From Panopea generosa (Eukaryota > Mollusca > Bivalvia > Adapedonta > Hiatellidae), in contig CM055906.1 of NCBI GenBank assembly GCA_029582155.1, positions 14,761,291 through 14,825,290 of the forward strand: 64,000 bases of DNA, in the 5' to 3' direction. Shown here piece after piece: positions 11,570 through 22,932 of the stretch. A program made the position numbers and the translations under genes. The notes under the pieces are model-generated. The model saw only the letters and a list, made by a program, of their open reading frames with translations. It did not search any database and had not been told where the DNA came from. Position 1 is the first letter of the stretch, and each line of letters opens with the position of its first letter.

Positions 11570-11735
11570 GCAGTCAGTCAAGGGAAGGAGCAAAAGTGGC
11601 ATTTTAAGACAATTTGTTGCTTAATACAGGTTAATTTACTCTTAAAGCTTAGAAATGGGAAATAGAAAATATGATTTCTTAAGACAGGTGGCTGCTTAAT
11701 AGAGGTGACCACTTACACAGGTCTATAATGCATAG
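11553..11735 (+). mobile_element. MITE-like repeat (TACAGTCAAACCT family)
   Basis: The copy begins TACAGTCAAACCTATCTTAA and contains TTAAGACAGGTGGCTGCTTA and ATAGAGGTGACCACTTA. Related copies at 33315-33495 (reversed) and 54166-54228 end in the inverted form of the same terminus (AGGTTTGACTGTA). Inverted TACAGT-type ends suggest a Tc1/mariner-type non-autonomous element, which is inference. Confidence 0.6.
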
Positions 11736-11807
11736 AATGCTGTAAGATGGGCACAGCGCCACTTAAACAAAGCAATATCATTAATTTTTGTTTTACAGTT
11801 ATTTGCT

Positions 11808-12478
11808 AGGTCATCTGAGCTGAAGGCTCACAGTAGAGCTTTTGTGATCGTCTGGTGTCCGTCGTCTGTCGTCCTTCATTAACTTTTAGCTTCTAACAAC
11901 TTCTCCTCTGAAACCACTGGGTCAATTTCGATATATCTTTACAGAAATGTTCCTTGGGTGACCCTCTACCAAGTTTGTTCAAGCCATCTTGATTCGTCAA
12001 AAAACATGGCCACCAGGGGGCGGGGTTAGTTTACTATATAAGCTATAGTAAAAACTTAAAAAATCTTCTTGTCAGAAATAACTGGCTCGATTTTAAAATA
12101 ATTTCACAGAAATGTTCCTTGTGTGACCCTTTACCAAATTTGTTCAAGCCGTTGTGACTTGTTAAAAAACATGACCACCACAGTTAGGTGCTAGTTTACT
12201 ATATAGGTAGCTATAGTAAAAAATTCAAAAGCCTTCTTGTCAGAATCTACTGACCTGACTTCGATGTAATTTCACTGACATTTACCATGGGTGAACCTCT
12301 ACCAAGTTTTAACTCTTCTACGCATCTGTTACATCTTCAAAACAAATCAAAATTTTAACTACTTGCCCATCTTGTTTTTCTGGAAGTATGAATGTACATG
12401 TATTGTATAATTTACTTAAGTTGGGTGACTCAAAGTCAGTCAAGTGAGCTATAAAGTGCCAACTTGGCCCTCTTGTTT
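11808..12478 (+). mobile_element. bivalve-type interspersed element (family B)
   Basis: It begins TAGGTCATCTGAGCTGAAGG, then GATCGTCTGGTGTCCGTCG, and ends AACTTGGCCCTCTTGTTTC. Two internal diverged repeats share AAATGTTCCTTG, GTGACCCTCTACCAA and TTTGTTCAAGCC. It is non-coding. Confidence 0.7.
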
Positions 12479-12877
12479 CATTTCATTTCTTTAAAAATAT
12501 TTTGACTTAATTGATTTTTGAATCAAAATGTTATGGTCCAAGACCCAAATTTGCATCAAAGATTAAGATCGAGTTTCATCTTTTTGTTTAAGGTTGCATT
12601 TTCTAATAATATTATAACTACCCTGATGATTGTTTTTGGAAGAATATAAAATGTAAATATGTTAATAATTTATCATGTAACACACAACAGATAACTTAAT
12701 GATAAGGTACAGGTCAAAGAGCGGACAAATTATACACAAATTATACACGTATGAAATGTTATGATACTAAATTTTTTCATAAGTACAATTTTTCCATCTT
12801 TACTAATTTCTTGTCTAAGTCTGAAAATTGTGTGAAAATTATTAATATCTGAACGGAAAATATTTTTGTCCTTGCAG

Positions 12878-12975
12878 ACAAAACAAAATGTCCAGGTGAT
12901 CGCTGTAAATGTTCTGATGGACAAATGTATTTCCACCCAGAAAATAAAAAATCTCTTGGCACTGACTTTATTTGA
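12878..12975 (+). CDS. candidate terminal exon of the acidic plus-strand gene
   Basis: The acceptor TTTTTGTCCTTGCAG is followed, in phase 1 as expected from the exon ending at 10055, by DKTKCPGDRCKCSDGQMYF and a TGA at 12973-12975. The cysteine spacing (C-x4-C-x-C) hints at a small disulfide-rich C-terminus, but I do not recognise a family. A second reading (phase 0) is open to a GTTAAG donor at 13031, so the frame is not certain. No intron-free cDNA evidence is available. Confidence 0.38.
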
Positions 12976-13309
12976 AATATCTGTGTCCGTCTGGATTTAC
13001 GCCCAGAATCCACCTGAAGCTCTTGTACAGGTTAAGCAAATGTATGCAGAATTTTCTTTCCCTTTGACATTGGTGTGTTTGTGTATGTCCACTGGTTGCC
13101 CACATGGTCAGTGCTGCTAGAGAGTGCTAAATTTGAGATGATAATGCAGGGTAAAGATGAGCCAAACTTGACCCTAGTTCTTTAACACGATCAGCTTAAA
13201 GTAAGGGTAGTAGTTATTGGTGAAGCTGCCAAACCCACTGATCATGAATTCAGCATGTTACCTCTACCCTACATGGCATTTTCATTATGACATTGAAATA
13301 TAGCATTTT

Positions 13310-13500
13310 CTTCGACTCTTCTAAATTGAAAGCATTATTCACCACTTATCAGCAATGGGTGAATTATGTTTATGTTTACTGAGTGGAAAACAGAGCAGGA
13401 AGTGTTCAGATTGCTTGTAACAAGCTCTTCCTACACTGTTTTTAAAGGCCTCCTGCAATATATGCAGGAAACGTGTATCTATGGTGTAAAGTGTTAAGGA
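13310..13500 (-). mobile_element. short interspersed repeat with palindromic core
   Basis: The reverse complement matches 57950-58140 along about 190 bp. Both contain a near-palindrome around AGATTGCTTGT and CAATCT, the phrase ATAAACATAATTCACC, and TGCTTTCAAT. The copy ends just before the 63-bp array. Confidence 0.65.
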
Positions 13501-13504
13501 AGCT

Positions 13505-14455
13505 CTCATGGATCTCTGTCTGTCAAATATTGTGTGTCCTTGTAAGATCCATTATGTAACAAGCCCCAATGGATCTCTGTCTGTCACACATATATATATT
13601 GTGTGTCCATGTAAGATCCATTATAAAGTAAGCTCTTATCGATCTCTGCATGTCAAGCTTTCATGGATCTCTGTCTGTCACATATTGTGTGTCCATGTAA
13701 GATCCATTATGTTAGAAGCCCTCATGGATATCTGTCTGTCACACATATTGTGTGTCCATGTAAGATCCATTAAGGAAGAAGTCCTCATGGATCTCTGTCT
13801 GTCACAAAAATTGTGTGTCCATGTACGATCCATTATGTTAGAAGCCCTCATGGATCTCTGTCTGTCACACATATTGTGTGTCCATGTAAGATCCATTATG
13901 GAAGAAGTCCTCATGGATCTCTGTCTGTCACAAAAATTGTGTGTCCATGTAAGATCCATTATGTTAGAAGCCCTCATGGATTTCTGTCTGTCACACATAT
14001 TGTGTGTCCATGTAAGATCCATTATGTTAGAAGTCCTCATGGATCTCTGTCTGTCACACATATTGTGTGTCCATGTAAGATCCATTATGTTAGAAGCCCT
14101 CATGGATCTCTGTCTGTCACACATAGTGTGTGTCCATGTAAGGTCCATTATGTTAGAAGTCCTCATGGATCTCTGTCTGTCACACATATTGTGTGTCCAT
14201 GTAAGGTCCATTATGTTAGAATACCTCATGGATCTCTGTCTGTCACACATATTGTGTGTCCATGTAAGGTCCATTATGTTAGAAGCCCACATGGATCTCT
14301 GTCTGTCACACATATTGTGTGTCCATGTAAGATCCATTATGTTAGAAGCCCTCATGGATCTCTGTCTGTCACACATATTGTGTGTCCATGTAAGGTCCAT
14401 TATGTTAGAAGCCCTCATGGATCTCTGTCTATCACACATAAATGTTTCTGTAAAT
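13505..14455. repeat. 63-bp minisatellite
   Basis: About 15 copies of a 63-bp unit are present: ATGGATCTCTGTCTGTCACA, then CATATTGTGTGTCCATGTAA, then GATCCATTATGTTAGAAGCC. Because 63 is divisible by three, frames stay open across the array on both strands (one of 351 codons, one of 253, one of 217). The predicted peptides are perfect repeats with no domain and I do not call them genes. Confidence 0.95.
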
Positions 14456-14474
14456 GTTCAAATTAAAACAATTG

Positions 14475-15200
14475 TGTTGTCCCAGATTATGACCAATGAA
14501 ACTTTTGCAGTAAGTTATTGGATAGTTGATAATAAACATGAACACGTGCTAAAATACTTCTGAAAAAATATAAAAATTGTAATCCTAGGAACATTTCTGA
14601 CTTGCTCACTGGGGAAGAAACTTGGGTTTATCATTTTGAGCCCCAATGGTGCACCAGTAACAAACAATGGCTTGGTAAAAATCAGGATAGGCTGGTCATA
14701 GCGAAGAGGGCAAGAAGCGTCATGAAGATTTTATATGCCATTTTCTTCAATTCTAGTGGTTCTGTTGTACAAATTTCTTGCAAAGAGGTTAGAACAATTA
14801 CAGGCAAGTTTTACAAATATAAAGTACTTAAATCTGTCAAAAAGTTTCATCAAAATAAATGCCAAAGAAAAGGTTTGGAAGCTTATTCATGACAATGCTT
14901 CTCCCAACAAAAGTAAATGTGTACACTCTTTCTTAGAACAGGAAAAGGTTATTCAGGCTGAACATCCTCCTTATTCCCCTGACTTAAGCCCGTGACTTTT
15001 TCTAATTTCCCTTGCTAAAAAAAAAGGTTCCCAGGTAAACGCTATGCTACTAGAATTGCTCTTGGGTCTGCATTTTTTCAGTGTCTGAACAGTATACCAA
15101 GGGGAGACTATTTTGCGGCATTTAGGTCGTGGATAGCGAGACATCAAAAGTGTGTATCTGTGTGGGGGGAAATACTTTGAAGGGTTGGCCGGGAATGAAA
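14475..15200 (+). pseudogene. decayed mariner transposase (Tc1/mariner)
   Basis: The decayed frame carries mariner landmarks in order: KILLKKYKNCNP (14551), TGEETWVYHFEPQ (14608), VIAKRARSVMKILYAIFF, IHDNASPNKSK (about 14887) and HPPYSPDLSP (about 14966), then FQCLNSIPRGDYFAAFR in the third part. The frame shifts near 14870 and again after 14995, with a stop where the third catalytic Asp region should be. The first catalytic position reads GEE where mariners usually have GDE. The N-terminal DNA-binding half is missing: upstream, similarity begins only at about 14475, next to the 63-bp array. The copy is inactive. I see no clear terminal inverted repeats. Confidence 0.85.
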
Positions 15201-15244
15201 TCCGTTCCTGTGAAAATGTTAAATAAAAGGAGACCAGTGACAAA

Positions 15245-16440
15245 ATACATTGAATACCCCTTGTAAGTTCTTTTTAAGTCTAATGTTCTGTTTACAAGAC
15301 TTGAGATTCAGATGTTGCTATACATTCAAGAAATAAACTGTTATAGTTTAAATATAACGGTTAAGAAATATCTATGCGAAAATTGTAAATTATTACTTGG
15401 GTGAAGATTAACACTTTAAGATGTTAAATGAAAAACAACTTTTAGAACTTTAAAAGATTGATGGTTAATCGACTCGTGTGTTTCCGTGAATCCATAAGTT
15501 TGATCAATTTTGTTTATCTGAGAAAACCTTATATAAGCTTTTCCTAGCTCTGAGGTTCAACCTTTTTTTGAGCTAAGCTCCAAATAGCTCCACATAATTC
15601 CCACGATTCATAAAAAAATACACATTAAATTAAAAAACATGAGTTGGCCTTGAATAAGAAAATATTAATGCAGATTTGTGTTATAGAAAGTTAAAGGTAT
15701 CAACTTTGTTTAATATAGTTATAACAAGACGATTTGTCATGGAACAAAGTTTTGTAACCGCGGGCCCTATATTAGGTTGTTGTTCACAGTTAATTTGAAT
15801 GATTTCTCTGAAACCAATAGACATATTTTATTGAAAATTGGTTATTTTCAATGGATAGTATGCATTTAAATGTTGTTGTTTTTTATGGTCATCCCTTATC
15901 CAATATGGCCATCATTATTAAAAATAGACTTAATTTGCAAAAATGACATCTCTGAATCTTTACAGCTTATTGTACGCTGATCATATTTTATGTGCATAAT
16001 CTTTTGGTCAGTTTGCATTTTTTATTTTAAAAAAATAATATTAAGATGGCTGTCATGAGACTGCAAAGTTTGCTTTGAGAAAAAATGTAAAAAAAAATCT
16101 GATTAACTGCTGAATTATTTTTAATTGGTCAAAATGTATCTTGGGTGGTATGCTTTCAGAATTGTTGGTAGAAATAGACTCAAATTGAAAATATTTATTG
16201 AAACCAGTGTTGATCATTTCCATGTGCATGATCTTTGGTGAAAACTTTATCATGTTGATGTTTGTCATTCTCTTAAAATATTCGAGATAACCACCATAGG
16301 GCTGCAAAGTTTTTATGTAGATCATGCATGTCGTATGAGGTGACAGATTGAGTACTTTAAAAAACTCATTATTAGCCAGAAATTTATTTTCGCAATCATT
16401 CGAGAGTTCCAACCCTCAAACATTTCCTCTAAATTGCAAT
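15245..16440. repeat. degenerate interspersed repeats, no gene
   Basis: 15780-16340 contains two loosely similar blocks with phrases such as TATGGCCATC, AAATAGACT, AAATTGAAAATATTTATT and GTGCATAATCTTTGGT. A minus-strand open frame of 119 codons (16053-16412) lies in this AT-rich repeat and lacks recognisable features, so I do not call it coding. 15245-15780 has nothing I recognise. Confidence 0.45.
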
Positions 16441-16784
16441 TATGTTCACTGTTCTATTGTTTTCTATAAATAATTTTTACGAAATCATGTCAGTCCAACG
16501 AAGACACATTTCAAATAAATGTAAATTCTGTTCAGATTTTAAACGACAAGTTAACCAGAAGTTACATGTTACCAAGTTTATAAAACCATTTTTAGTATTT
16601 TTGTGTATTTTGTTACTTTCAAATTTTGTAATAAAGAGAAAACTTTCATAAATATAAAATTTAAACAGGAAGTGGACTGGTGCTCATAATTTGTTCAATT
16701 CACTGTTTTTACACTTACAATTAAACAGGATCAGTCTATGGTGTTTAATTTAGTATGGACATATTTGTATTGTTTAAATTATGC

Positions 16785-16980
16785 TCCCCCAAAGGGGGGA
16801 AACATATAGTCACCACTTCGTCCGTGTGTGCGTGGGTCTGTCCATTTGTCCCCAAGTTCTTGTCCGGGCTATTTCTCTACAACCTCTGCTTGGAATTTTA
16901 TGAAATTTGCTAGGATGCATCATTACCAAGTGCAGATGTGCATATTGTCATTTGTTTTAACGACTCCACCTGTGGTGTTG
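16785..16980 (+). mobile_element. bivalve-type interspersed element ('GGGGGAAACATATAGTC')
   Basis: The phrase CCCCCAAAGGGGGGAAACAT is followed by TAGTCACCACTTCGTCCGTG, then GTCCATTTGTCCCCAAGTTC. This order is familiar from dispersed repeats in bivalve genomic sequences. No coding capacity is seen. Confidence 0.5.
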
Positions 16981-18955
16981 CCATAAAAAAATATTTGCGA
17001 CCATTAAAAACCTCATATACGGTCGCAAATTTCAAAATTACAGTATACTTTTCCCTTTATTTTAGGTCTGTTGTTTTCTGTTTAATTTTTTACTTGTTTT
17101 TAATACAACTTTTGAATTTCTTTTTTATTCATAGCAAAACTGTTGTCTCCAGAACATATTCAATAAAACTTACTTTGTGCCCCTGATTATTCATTCATTC
17201 TTAACTCTTGTAACAGTTCTTCTGAGATTCTGTGATTTCAGATGTTGATAACTGATTCAAGAGAAATATTCTTCAAATCTGTTTTGTTACTGTGCATAAT
17301 GCCATCCTTAAAGCTGTTTTCTGTTCTGCTCCAGTAATTTTCATGTGGGTGGATAGGTAGCTTTTATTTATTTTTAACCTGATTATTCCATGAATATGAG
17401 AGTTTTTGTTCCTCAGCATCTGCGTCCCACCTGTGTTACAAGTTTTTTAAATTGTTTACGTTTATAATGAGTTCAAAGTACAAGTTGTCTTCAGTCATTA
17501 TAAAATGATATAAAAATTCTATATATACCAATATACACTATGGTTAACTTATGAACATTGTTAATTATATGCGATCTTTATCATGACCTACTTAAACATC
17601 AGGACAACTTGACAATTTGACAATGCGTGTTAATTGTACTATCATCATTCTCTTGTTGAAAACATTTATTATATACTTGTTTTCAAGTAATTATTATAAT
17701 TCAGCTGTATAAGTATTTACTTTAAGTTCAGGCGTACATTGTTTGTGTTTTGACTATTTACTCAATAAATTTCAATTAGTTATTAAGTTGTTTTTGGTAT
17801 ATATATCTCCGCTCATATTTACATGTTAAGGACTACTCCCATTTTGCACACTGTTTGTTGTCTGAAGTTAAACAAGCTACCAGATACTAGCAGCATTAGT
17901 TCACGTGAGCAAGTCTCAAGGTCCCTGTGTCGGTCATCTTAAACCTTTATATAGTGTGCATTTTCATTGGAGCTTCACCAGTTTTAAACAGTAGTTATAT
18001 AAACAATGCCTCAAAAAAGTCATAGAACTCTCCAAATCAGGTAATAACTGCAAGTTATGAACCTTGAACTGCATTATGATAATCGCAGATATTGCACATT
18101 TCTACAGTAAGTGAAATTAAATGTAAATGCTTCTTATGTTAATGTTATTCAATTGTTTAAATTCCAGGAAGGACTGATTCCCTAAACAATTTATACCAGT
18201 GCCATTAAAAGAATGATTATGTGACATATAGTTGTGTTACCCCTGTCTCTCCGTTCACACAAATTTTGACATGAGATCCTTACAAAACTCGAGAATTCTA
18301 GTTGAATACCTCACGTTTCTCAACCGACAATATCAGGTTAAGTGAAACACATTCAATGTTTGTGCGAAACACATTGAATGTTTGTGCATCTAAAATTGAG
18401 TCCGCTCTTGATGTATTGATGGATTTAAACTCGTCACATCAAAGCGACTTTTAGAACTCGGACATATTTCCAAGATCAATATCATGTAAATGTCATTCTG
18501 CACATTTTCACTTTTTTCTTGTCCGCTCCATTACTAGCACACATGGATTTAAAAAAGAAACTTTACACATTTACCCATGACATCGAGACAATGTGCAGAA
18601 CAAGGTCATAATGCAGTGGCGGATCCAGGAATTTTGGTTAGTGAGGGGCATACAAAGAAGGCCATGAAATTCTTAGGTTAAAATTAAGGCTTAAATATGT
18701 AAACCCCCACCCCCTGAATCTGCCCTTGTAATGAAGGACAACCAAGTAGGGTCAAGGGAGACATATATTCATTAGTAATCGTTTCGCTCAGTATGTCTGG
18801 TATGTATGGATAGATTTAAAAAAAAAACGGCACATTAAGTCCCAATCATCAATATCAATTTCACACTGAGGGTCATTCTGTGCAATCTGACCCCGTAATT
18901 CTAGTATTCAGTTCGTAATAAATTGGTACATCAGCTTAAGGTGCAGATTCCAACA
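16981..18955. other. AT-rich, no recognised gene
   Basis: No convincing exon, RNA gene or long repeat is visible. A phrase common in dispersed invertebrate repeats, AGTGGCGGATCCAGGAATTT, occurs at about 18615. A short palindromic duplication, GCGAAACACATTGAATGTTT, lies near 18363. Confidence 0.35.
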
Positions 18956-18959
18956 TCTG

Positions 18960-20230
18960 GTTGTAATAGTAGCAGTAATAGTAGTGGTATAGTAATAGTA
19001 TAGTATTAGTGGTAGAAGTAGTAATAGTATAGTTGTATAGGTAGAAGTAGTAATAGACTATAAGTATAGTTGTATAGGTAGAAGTTGTAATAGTATAGTT
19101 GTGTAGGTAGAAGTAGTAATAGTATAGTTGTATTGGTAGAAGGAGTATTAGTATAGTTGTATAAGTAGTAGAAGTAATATTATAGTTGTATAAGTAGAAG
19201 AAGTAATAATATAGTAATATAGGTAGAAGGAGTAAAAGTAAAGTTGTATAGGTAGAAGGAGTAATAGTATAGTTGTATAGGTAGAAGGAGTAATAGTGTA
19301 GTTGTATAGGTAGAAGAAGTAAAAGTATAGTTGTATAGGTAGAAGGAGTAATAGTTTAGTTGTATAGGTAGAAGGAATAAAAGTATAGTTGTTTAGGTAG
19401 AAGGAGTAGTAGTATAGTTGTATATGTAGAAGTAGTAATAGTATAGTTGTATAGGTAGAAGGAGTAAAAGTATAGTTGTATAGGTAGAAGTAGTAATAGT
19501 ATAGTAGTGGTGGTAGTAGTAGTTATAGTATAGTACTGGTGGTAGAAGTAGTAATAGTAAAGTAGTAGTGGTAGTAGTAGTAATAGTATAGTAGTAGTGG
19601 TAGTAGTAGTACTAGTATAGTTGTATAGGTAGAAGTAGTAATAGTATAATGGTGTAGGTAGAAGTAGTAATAGTATAGTAGTAGTGGTAGAAGTAGTTAT
19701 AGTATAGTACTAGTGGTAGTAGTAGTAGTAATAGTATAGTAGTAGTGGTAGTAAAAGTAATAGTATAGTACTAGTGGTAGTAGTAGTAATAGTATAGTGG
19801 TAGTAGTAGTAATAGTAATAGTATAGTACTAGTGGTAGAAGTAGTAATAGTATAGCAGTGGTGGTAGAAGTAGTAATAGTATAGTAGTGGTGGTAATAAT
19901 AGTATAGCAGTGGTGGTAGAAGTAGTAATAGTATAGTAGTGGTGGTAGTAATAGTATAGCAGTGGTGGTAGAAGTAGTCATAGTATAGTTGTAGTGGTAG
20001 AAGTAGCAATAGTATAGCAGTGGTGGTAGTAATAGTATAGTAGTGGTGGTAGAAGTAGTAATAGTATAGTAGTGGTGGTAGTAATAGTATAGTAGTGGTG
20101 GTAGAAGTAGTAATAGTATAGTAGTGGTGGTAGTAATAGTATAGTAGTGGTGGTAGAAGTAGTAATAGTATAGTAGTGGTGGTAGAAGTAGTAATAGTAT
20201 AGTAGTGGTGGTAGTAGTAGTAATAGTATA
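18960..20230. repeat. 29-bp GTA-rich minisatellite (left part)
   Basis: About 43 copies of a 29-bp unit are present. The first half is of the type GTTGTATAGGTAGAAGTAGT, the second half of the type GTAGTGGTGGTAGAAGTAGT, each followed by AATAGTATA. The array is continuous with 23257-23700 and was split by the insertion at 20231-23256. Open frames on the minus strand (Tyr/Thr/Leu-rich) are by-products. Confidence 0.95.
20226..20230. repeat. target-site duplication, left copy (GTATA)
   Basis: GTATA directly precedes the element's first base. The same five bases follow its last base at 23257. Removing the element and one copy gives AATAGTATAGTAGTGG, which is the array consensus, so the 5-bp length is fixed by the register of the repeat. 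Confidence 0.85.
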
Positions 20231-20294
20231 CACAGTCAGGGAACTCTGTCACAACGTAGAGTGATTCGCGTCGACAGTTTGTCACAGATTCACG
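20231..20294 (+). repeat. left terminal inverted repeat
   Basis: 64 bp that match the reverse complement of 23193-23256 with three mismatches (positions 4, 29 and 47). It includes ACTCTGTCACAACGTA, TGATTCGCGTCGACA and GTCACAGATTCACG. GTCACAGATTC recurs in the subterminal region. Confidence 0.95.
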
Positions 20295-20653
20295 CTGATC
20301 TGATGCGGGAAAACACGGAATATTCTGATGTATAAAGTCAATTATTTACTGGATACAGCTATAGGTTTTAAACTTTTTACATGATCGAGTTTCTCCTAAT
20401 ATTAATTCGCATTTTCAATGTTCCAATCAACCAATTGTGAATTAGTAAATGTTTAAAACGCAATAATTAATAAATCCTCGCTAAATATGTATGTAAAACG
20501 AAAGTAGACAGGAAATTGTGAATAAAAACATTGAACAGTGCAAAATATCATTTATAACTGTTGTTTAAGTAATTTTGTTTAAAATAAGAGTGATAACTTA
20601 TTGACTTTTTACTTATACCATGTGAGAAATTCCGTTTTAAAAAAGCTTCACGT

Positions 20654-20717
20654 GTCACAGGTTTGTGTCGACGTTGATTTAAATGTCACGGATTCTTCTC
20701 TACAGGGTCACAGATTC
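20654..20717 (+). repeat. left subterminal repeat block
   Basis: GTCACAGGTTTGTGTCGACG (20654), AATGTCACGGATTC (20682) and GTCACAGATTC (20707) lie in one orientation. The first two occur in the same order, inverted, near the right end at 22933-22996. This would be typical of transposase binding sites. Confidence 0.8.
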
Positions 20718-21296
20718 TAGTCAACACTATTGGCAGGAATGGACATATCTTTTGTCGACGATTACTTGCTGTATTGTTATCTGGATGAAGGCCTATCATT
20801 GATTAGATGTCCTTTCTCAACCATCAATGAAACAGCTTATATTTTCGAAAATAAAATATTTCATTTTACATTGAATGTCATGACTGTCAGTAGATGTTAA
20901 CCTCTTTCCTCTGCCGATGACATCGTTCCAGGAACGAGAAAGTAGATCAACTAAGCCGGTTAGAAGTTACGTGGTATTTTTTACTAGCAAAATAATGTCT
21001 TACCTATGCAAGTGTCTTTGGAAGAAAATGTAAATGAGGCCTGTGCAAAAACCGTTCATTTATTTGCGGATTGATATCATTTCGCTAAGTCTGGCTAGCA
21101 TGAACATTTTCATAGTGATACCACATGGAAGTCGGTGGGTGTGTTTTAGGGAGGGAGGGGTTAAAAATAAAAAAATAAAAACTATCAGACACTCGTTATG
21201 TAATGTTTAGGTCATCGAGTTTGAGTAAGAATTTGTCAATCTGCAGGTATGTATTCAGTAATTTACGGCGTTTCGGCGTAACGTAACGCAAAACCA

Positions 21297-21557
21297 ATGC
21301 ATTTGACAAATTCCCCGATCCGCTTAGCAACGCCTAAGCTAAATTACAGAGATTATCATTTTGGTAGTTTAATGACCCAGATATTCTCAATTTTTGCAAG
21401 GATCAAGGGAAACATCCGGCTATGTGAAAACATTATTAACCTGGTTCAAGTATTGCTTGGCGAACATGGGCTGCCATTTAGCTTCAGTTCAGATGACGTC
21501 GCACACATAAAAGCATGGCAGCGAGGTAACGTCGGGTCATTATTTGACCAGTTCTAG
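21297..21557 (+). CDS. open frame of 86 codons inside the transposon, unrecognised
   Basis: It begins MHLTNSPIRLATPKLNYRDY and ends AWQRGNVGSLFDQF. I see no transposase or zinc-finger motif. It overlaps a GC-richer segment with a CRE-like TGACGTCG (about 21493). It may be part of captured host sequence or chance. Confidence 0.2.
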   Translation: MHLTNSPIRLATPKLNYRDYHFGSLMTQIFSIFARIKGNIRLCENIINLVQVLLGEHGLPFSFSSDDVAHIKAWQRGNVGSLFDQF

Positions 21558-21659
21558 TGTATGGGCGCCTCGCACTCTGATTAGTTGGGAGTTACGACGC
21601 AAACGGTAACGAATAGTCTATACTGAAACGCCATGCTGCCAAGTAGCGAAGGTAGCCGT

Positions 21660-21673
21660 GGCAACAGACACTG
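21660..21673 (+). promoter_or_regulatory. X-box-like (RFX) motif inside the transposon
   Basis: GTAGCCGTGGCAAC fits the X-box consensus GTNRCC-N2-RGYAAC recognised by RFX factors. A CRE-like TGACGTCG lies 160 bp upstream and TGACGTAAGT directly downstream. Together these look like a compact animal promoter captured in the element. This is a sequence match only. Confidence 0.3.
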
Positions 21674-21704
21674 ACGTAAGTACATCAACGTTCGGTCCCG
21701 GTCT

Positions 21705-22193
21705 TTGTTTCTACAGGTTTACCGTTTACCAGGTCGCTGCGACTGTAAACAGTTCAGGTATATCGGAAACGTGCCTCAGGTCGCTCATTCTATTTGCAAC
21801 AGCACCATAACTGGAATGCGACCATTATGGCCGTTACCCACCGACTATCATTTTATTGCGACCGTTTTCAGAAATCCGTTGCATGTTGAAAACTGTGAAA
21901 AAATAAAAAAAAATTCAAATCGGCCTCTATTGCATGAAACGTATAACGTGGACTGCAAAACCTGTCGACCGCATGTGCACGTGGAAAAAGTGGAAATTAA
22001 TGTTCTGGGCACTAAGTGCTATGTACATGATGCATATGATCTTATTCTCAACATCGCTAGGGTTAAAAATACATGTACATTGGGCATGAAACACAGAAAG
22101 AGCTACATCAGTTATAAAAAAAAGAGGTTTCTTTTTTGCCGAGTAGGGCCTATATATAAGATATCATTATTACATCTTTTTCGTTTCAAATGA
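21705..22193 (+). CDS. open frame of 162 codons inside the transposon, unrecognised
   Basis: The frame follows a splice-acceptor-like TCTTTGTTTCTACAG. It contains several Cys/His positions (GRCDCKQF, HSICNSTITG, NVDCKTCRPHVHVE). I do not recognise the family and it does not resemble a RAG1 or RAG2 core I could identify. The C-terminal part is basic and aromatic and may run past the real coding end. It could be a captured host exon. Confidence 0.3.
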   Translation: MFLQVYRLPGRCDCKQFRYIGNVPQVAHSICNSTITGMRPLWPLPTDYHFIATVFRNPLHVENCEKIKKNSNRPLLHETYNVDCKTCRPHVHVEKVEINVLGTKCYVHDAYDLILNIARVKNTCTLGMKHRKSYISYKKKRFLFCRVGPIYKISLLHLFRFK

Positions 22194-22932
22194 TCGTATA
22201 CTCATATAAAACGTATAAAACACATGAATACAAGATTTATTTTTTGTGAGAGTGGGTCAAATGTACGATATATTGACATGTGTAAATAAGCACATCTCTA
22301 GAACCCTAAGTATACTTGCGGGTATTCACGTTACCCTAACTTGTCTTTCATGTTCCCCTGCAGATCATGATAGTTTTTGTGTACATTTTGTTTTATTATT
22401 TCATAAAATAAACACGAATATAACGTTACCATATGTGTTGTGTTAAATTAACTTATCCAGAAAAGTTTGAAATGGTTCCAAGTTCACATCTTAGTTAAAT
22501 TTCTTATTTGTTAGATAAAAGAAAACGAATAATGGGGAATAACGGAAGACTTTAATCTGAGTCTCAAACTTGGGCAGTTAATTGAGAACAAGTCATGCAT
22601 CAATCGATGAGCTTGATAAATACATCACTCAAAACGTCAATACAGAAATACGTATCAAAACTGACAATTTTCACCTAAAATAATTAGTTATATGTAGAGT
22701 TTAAAACTACCATCGGAAGTCTCACGAAACATGACTATTGCTATTGTGTTGTAAGTACCGAGGTATTGTTTTGCTTCCGTGTGTCGGTTCTAACTTTCAC
22801 CGACTTAATCCGTAACATAACGACAATTATGCTCTTACTATATGCCGGACAGCCTCTGTACGAGACTCGAAGCGTAAATGGCCGTAATGGCGTAGGGTTG
22901 AACTATTCTACAATGTTAAAACTATCGACACT

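Noticed and set aside
16053..16412. Minus-strand 119-codon open frame
   Set aside because: It lies in AT-rich repeat sequence, has no splice context, no motif and phrases shared with neighbouring repeat copies.
20231..20262. Reading the terminal repeat as a full 12- or 23-RSS
   Set aside because: The heptamer-like start is present, but I see no convincing ACAAAAACC-type nonamer at the expected spacing.
19710..20285. Minus-strand Tyr/Thr/Leu-rich open frame
   Set aside because: By-product of the GTA-rich 29-bp array; it even runs into the transposon terminus.
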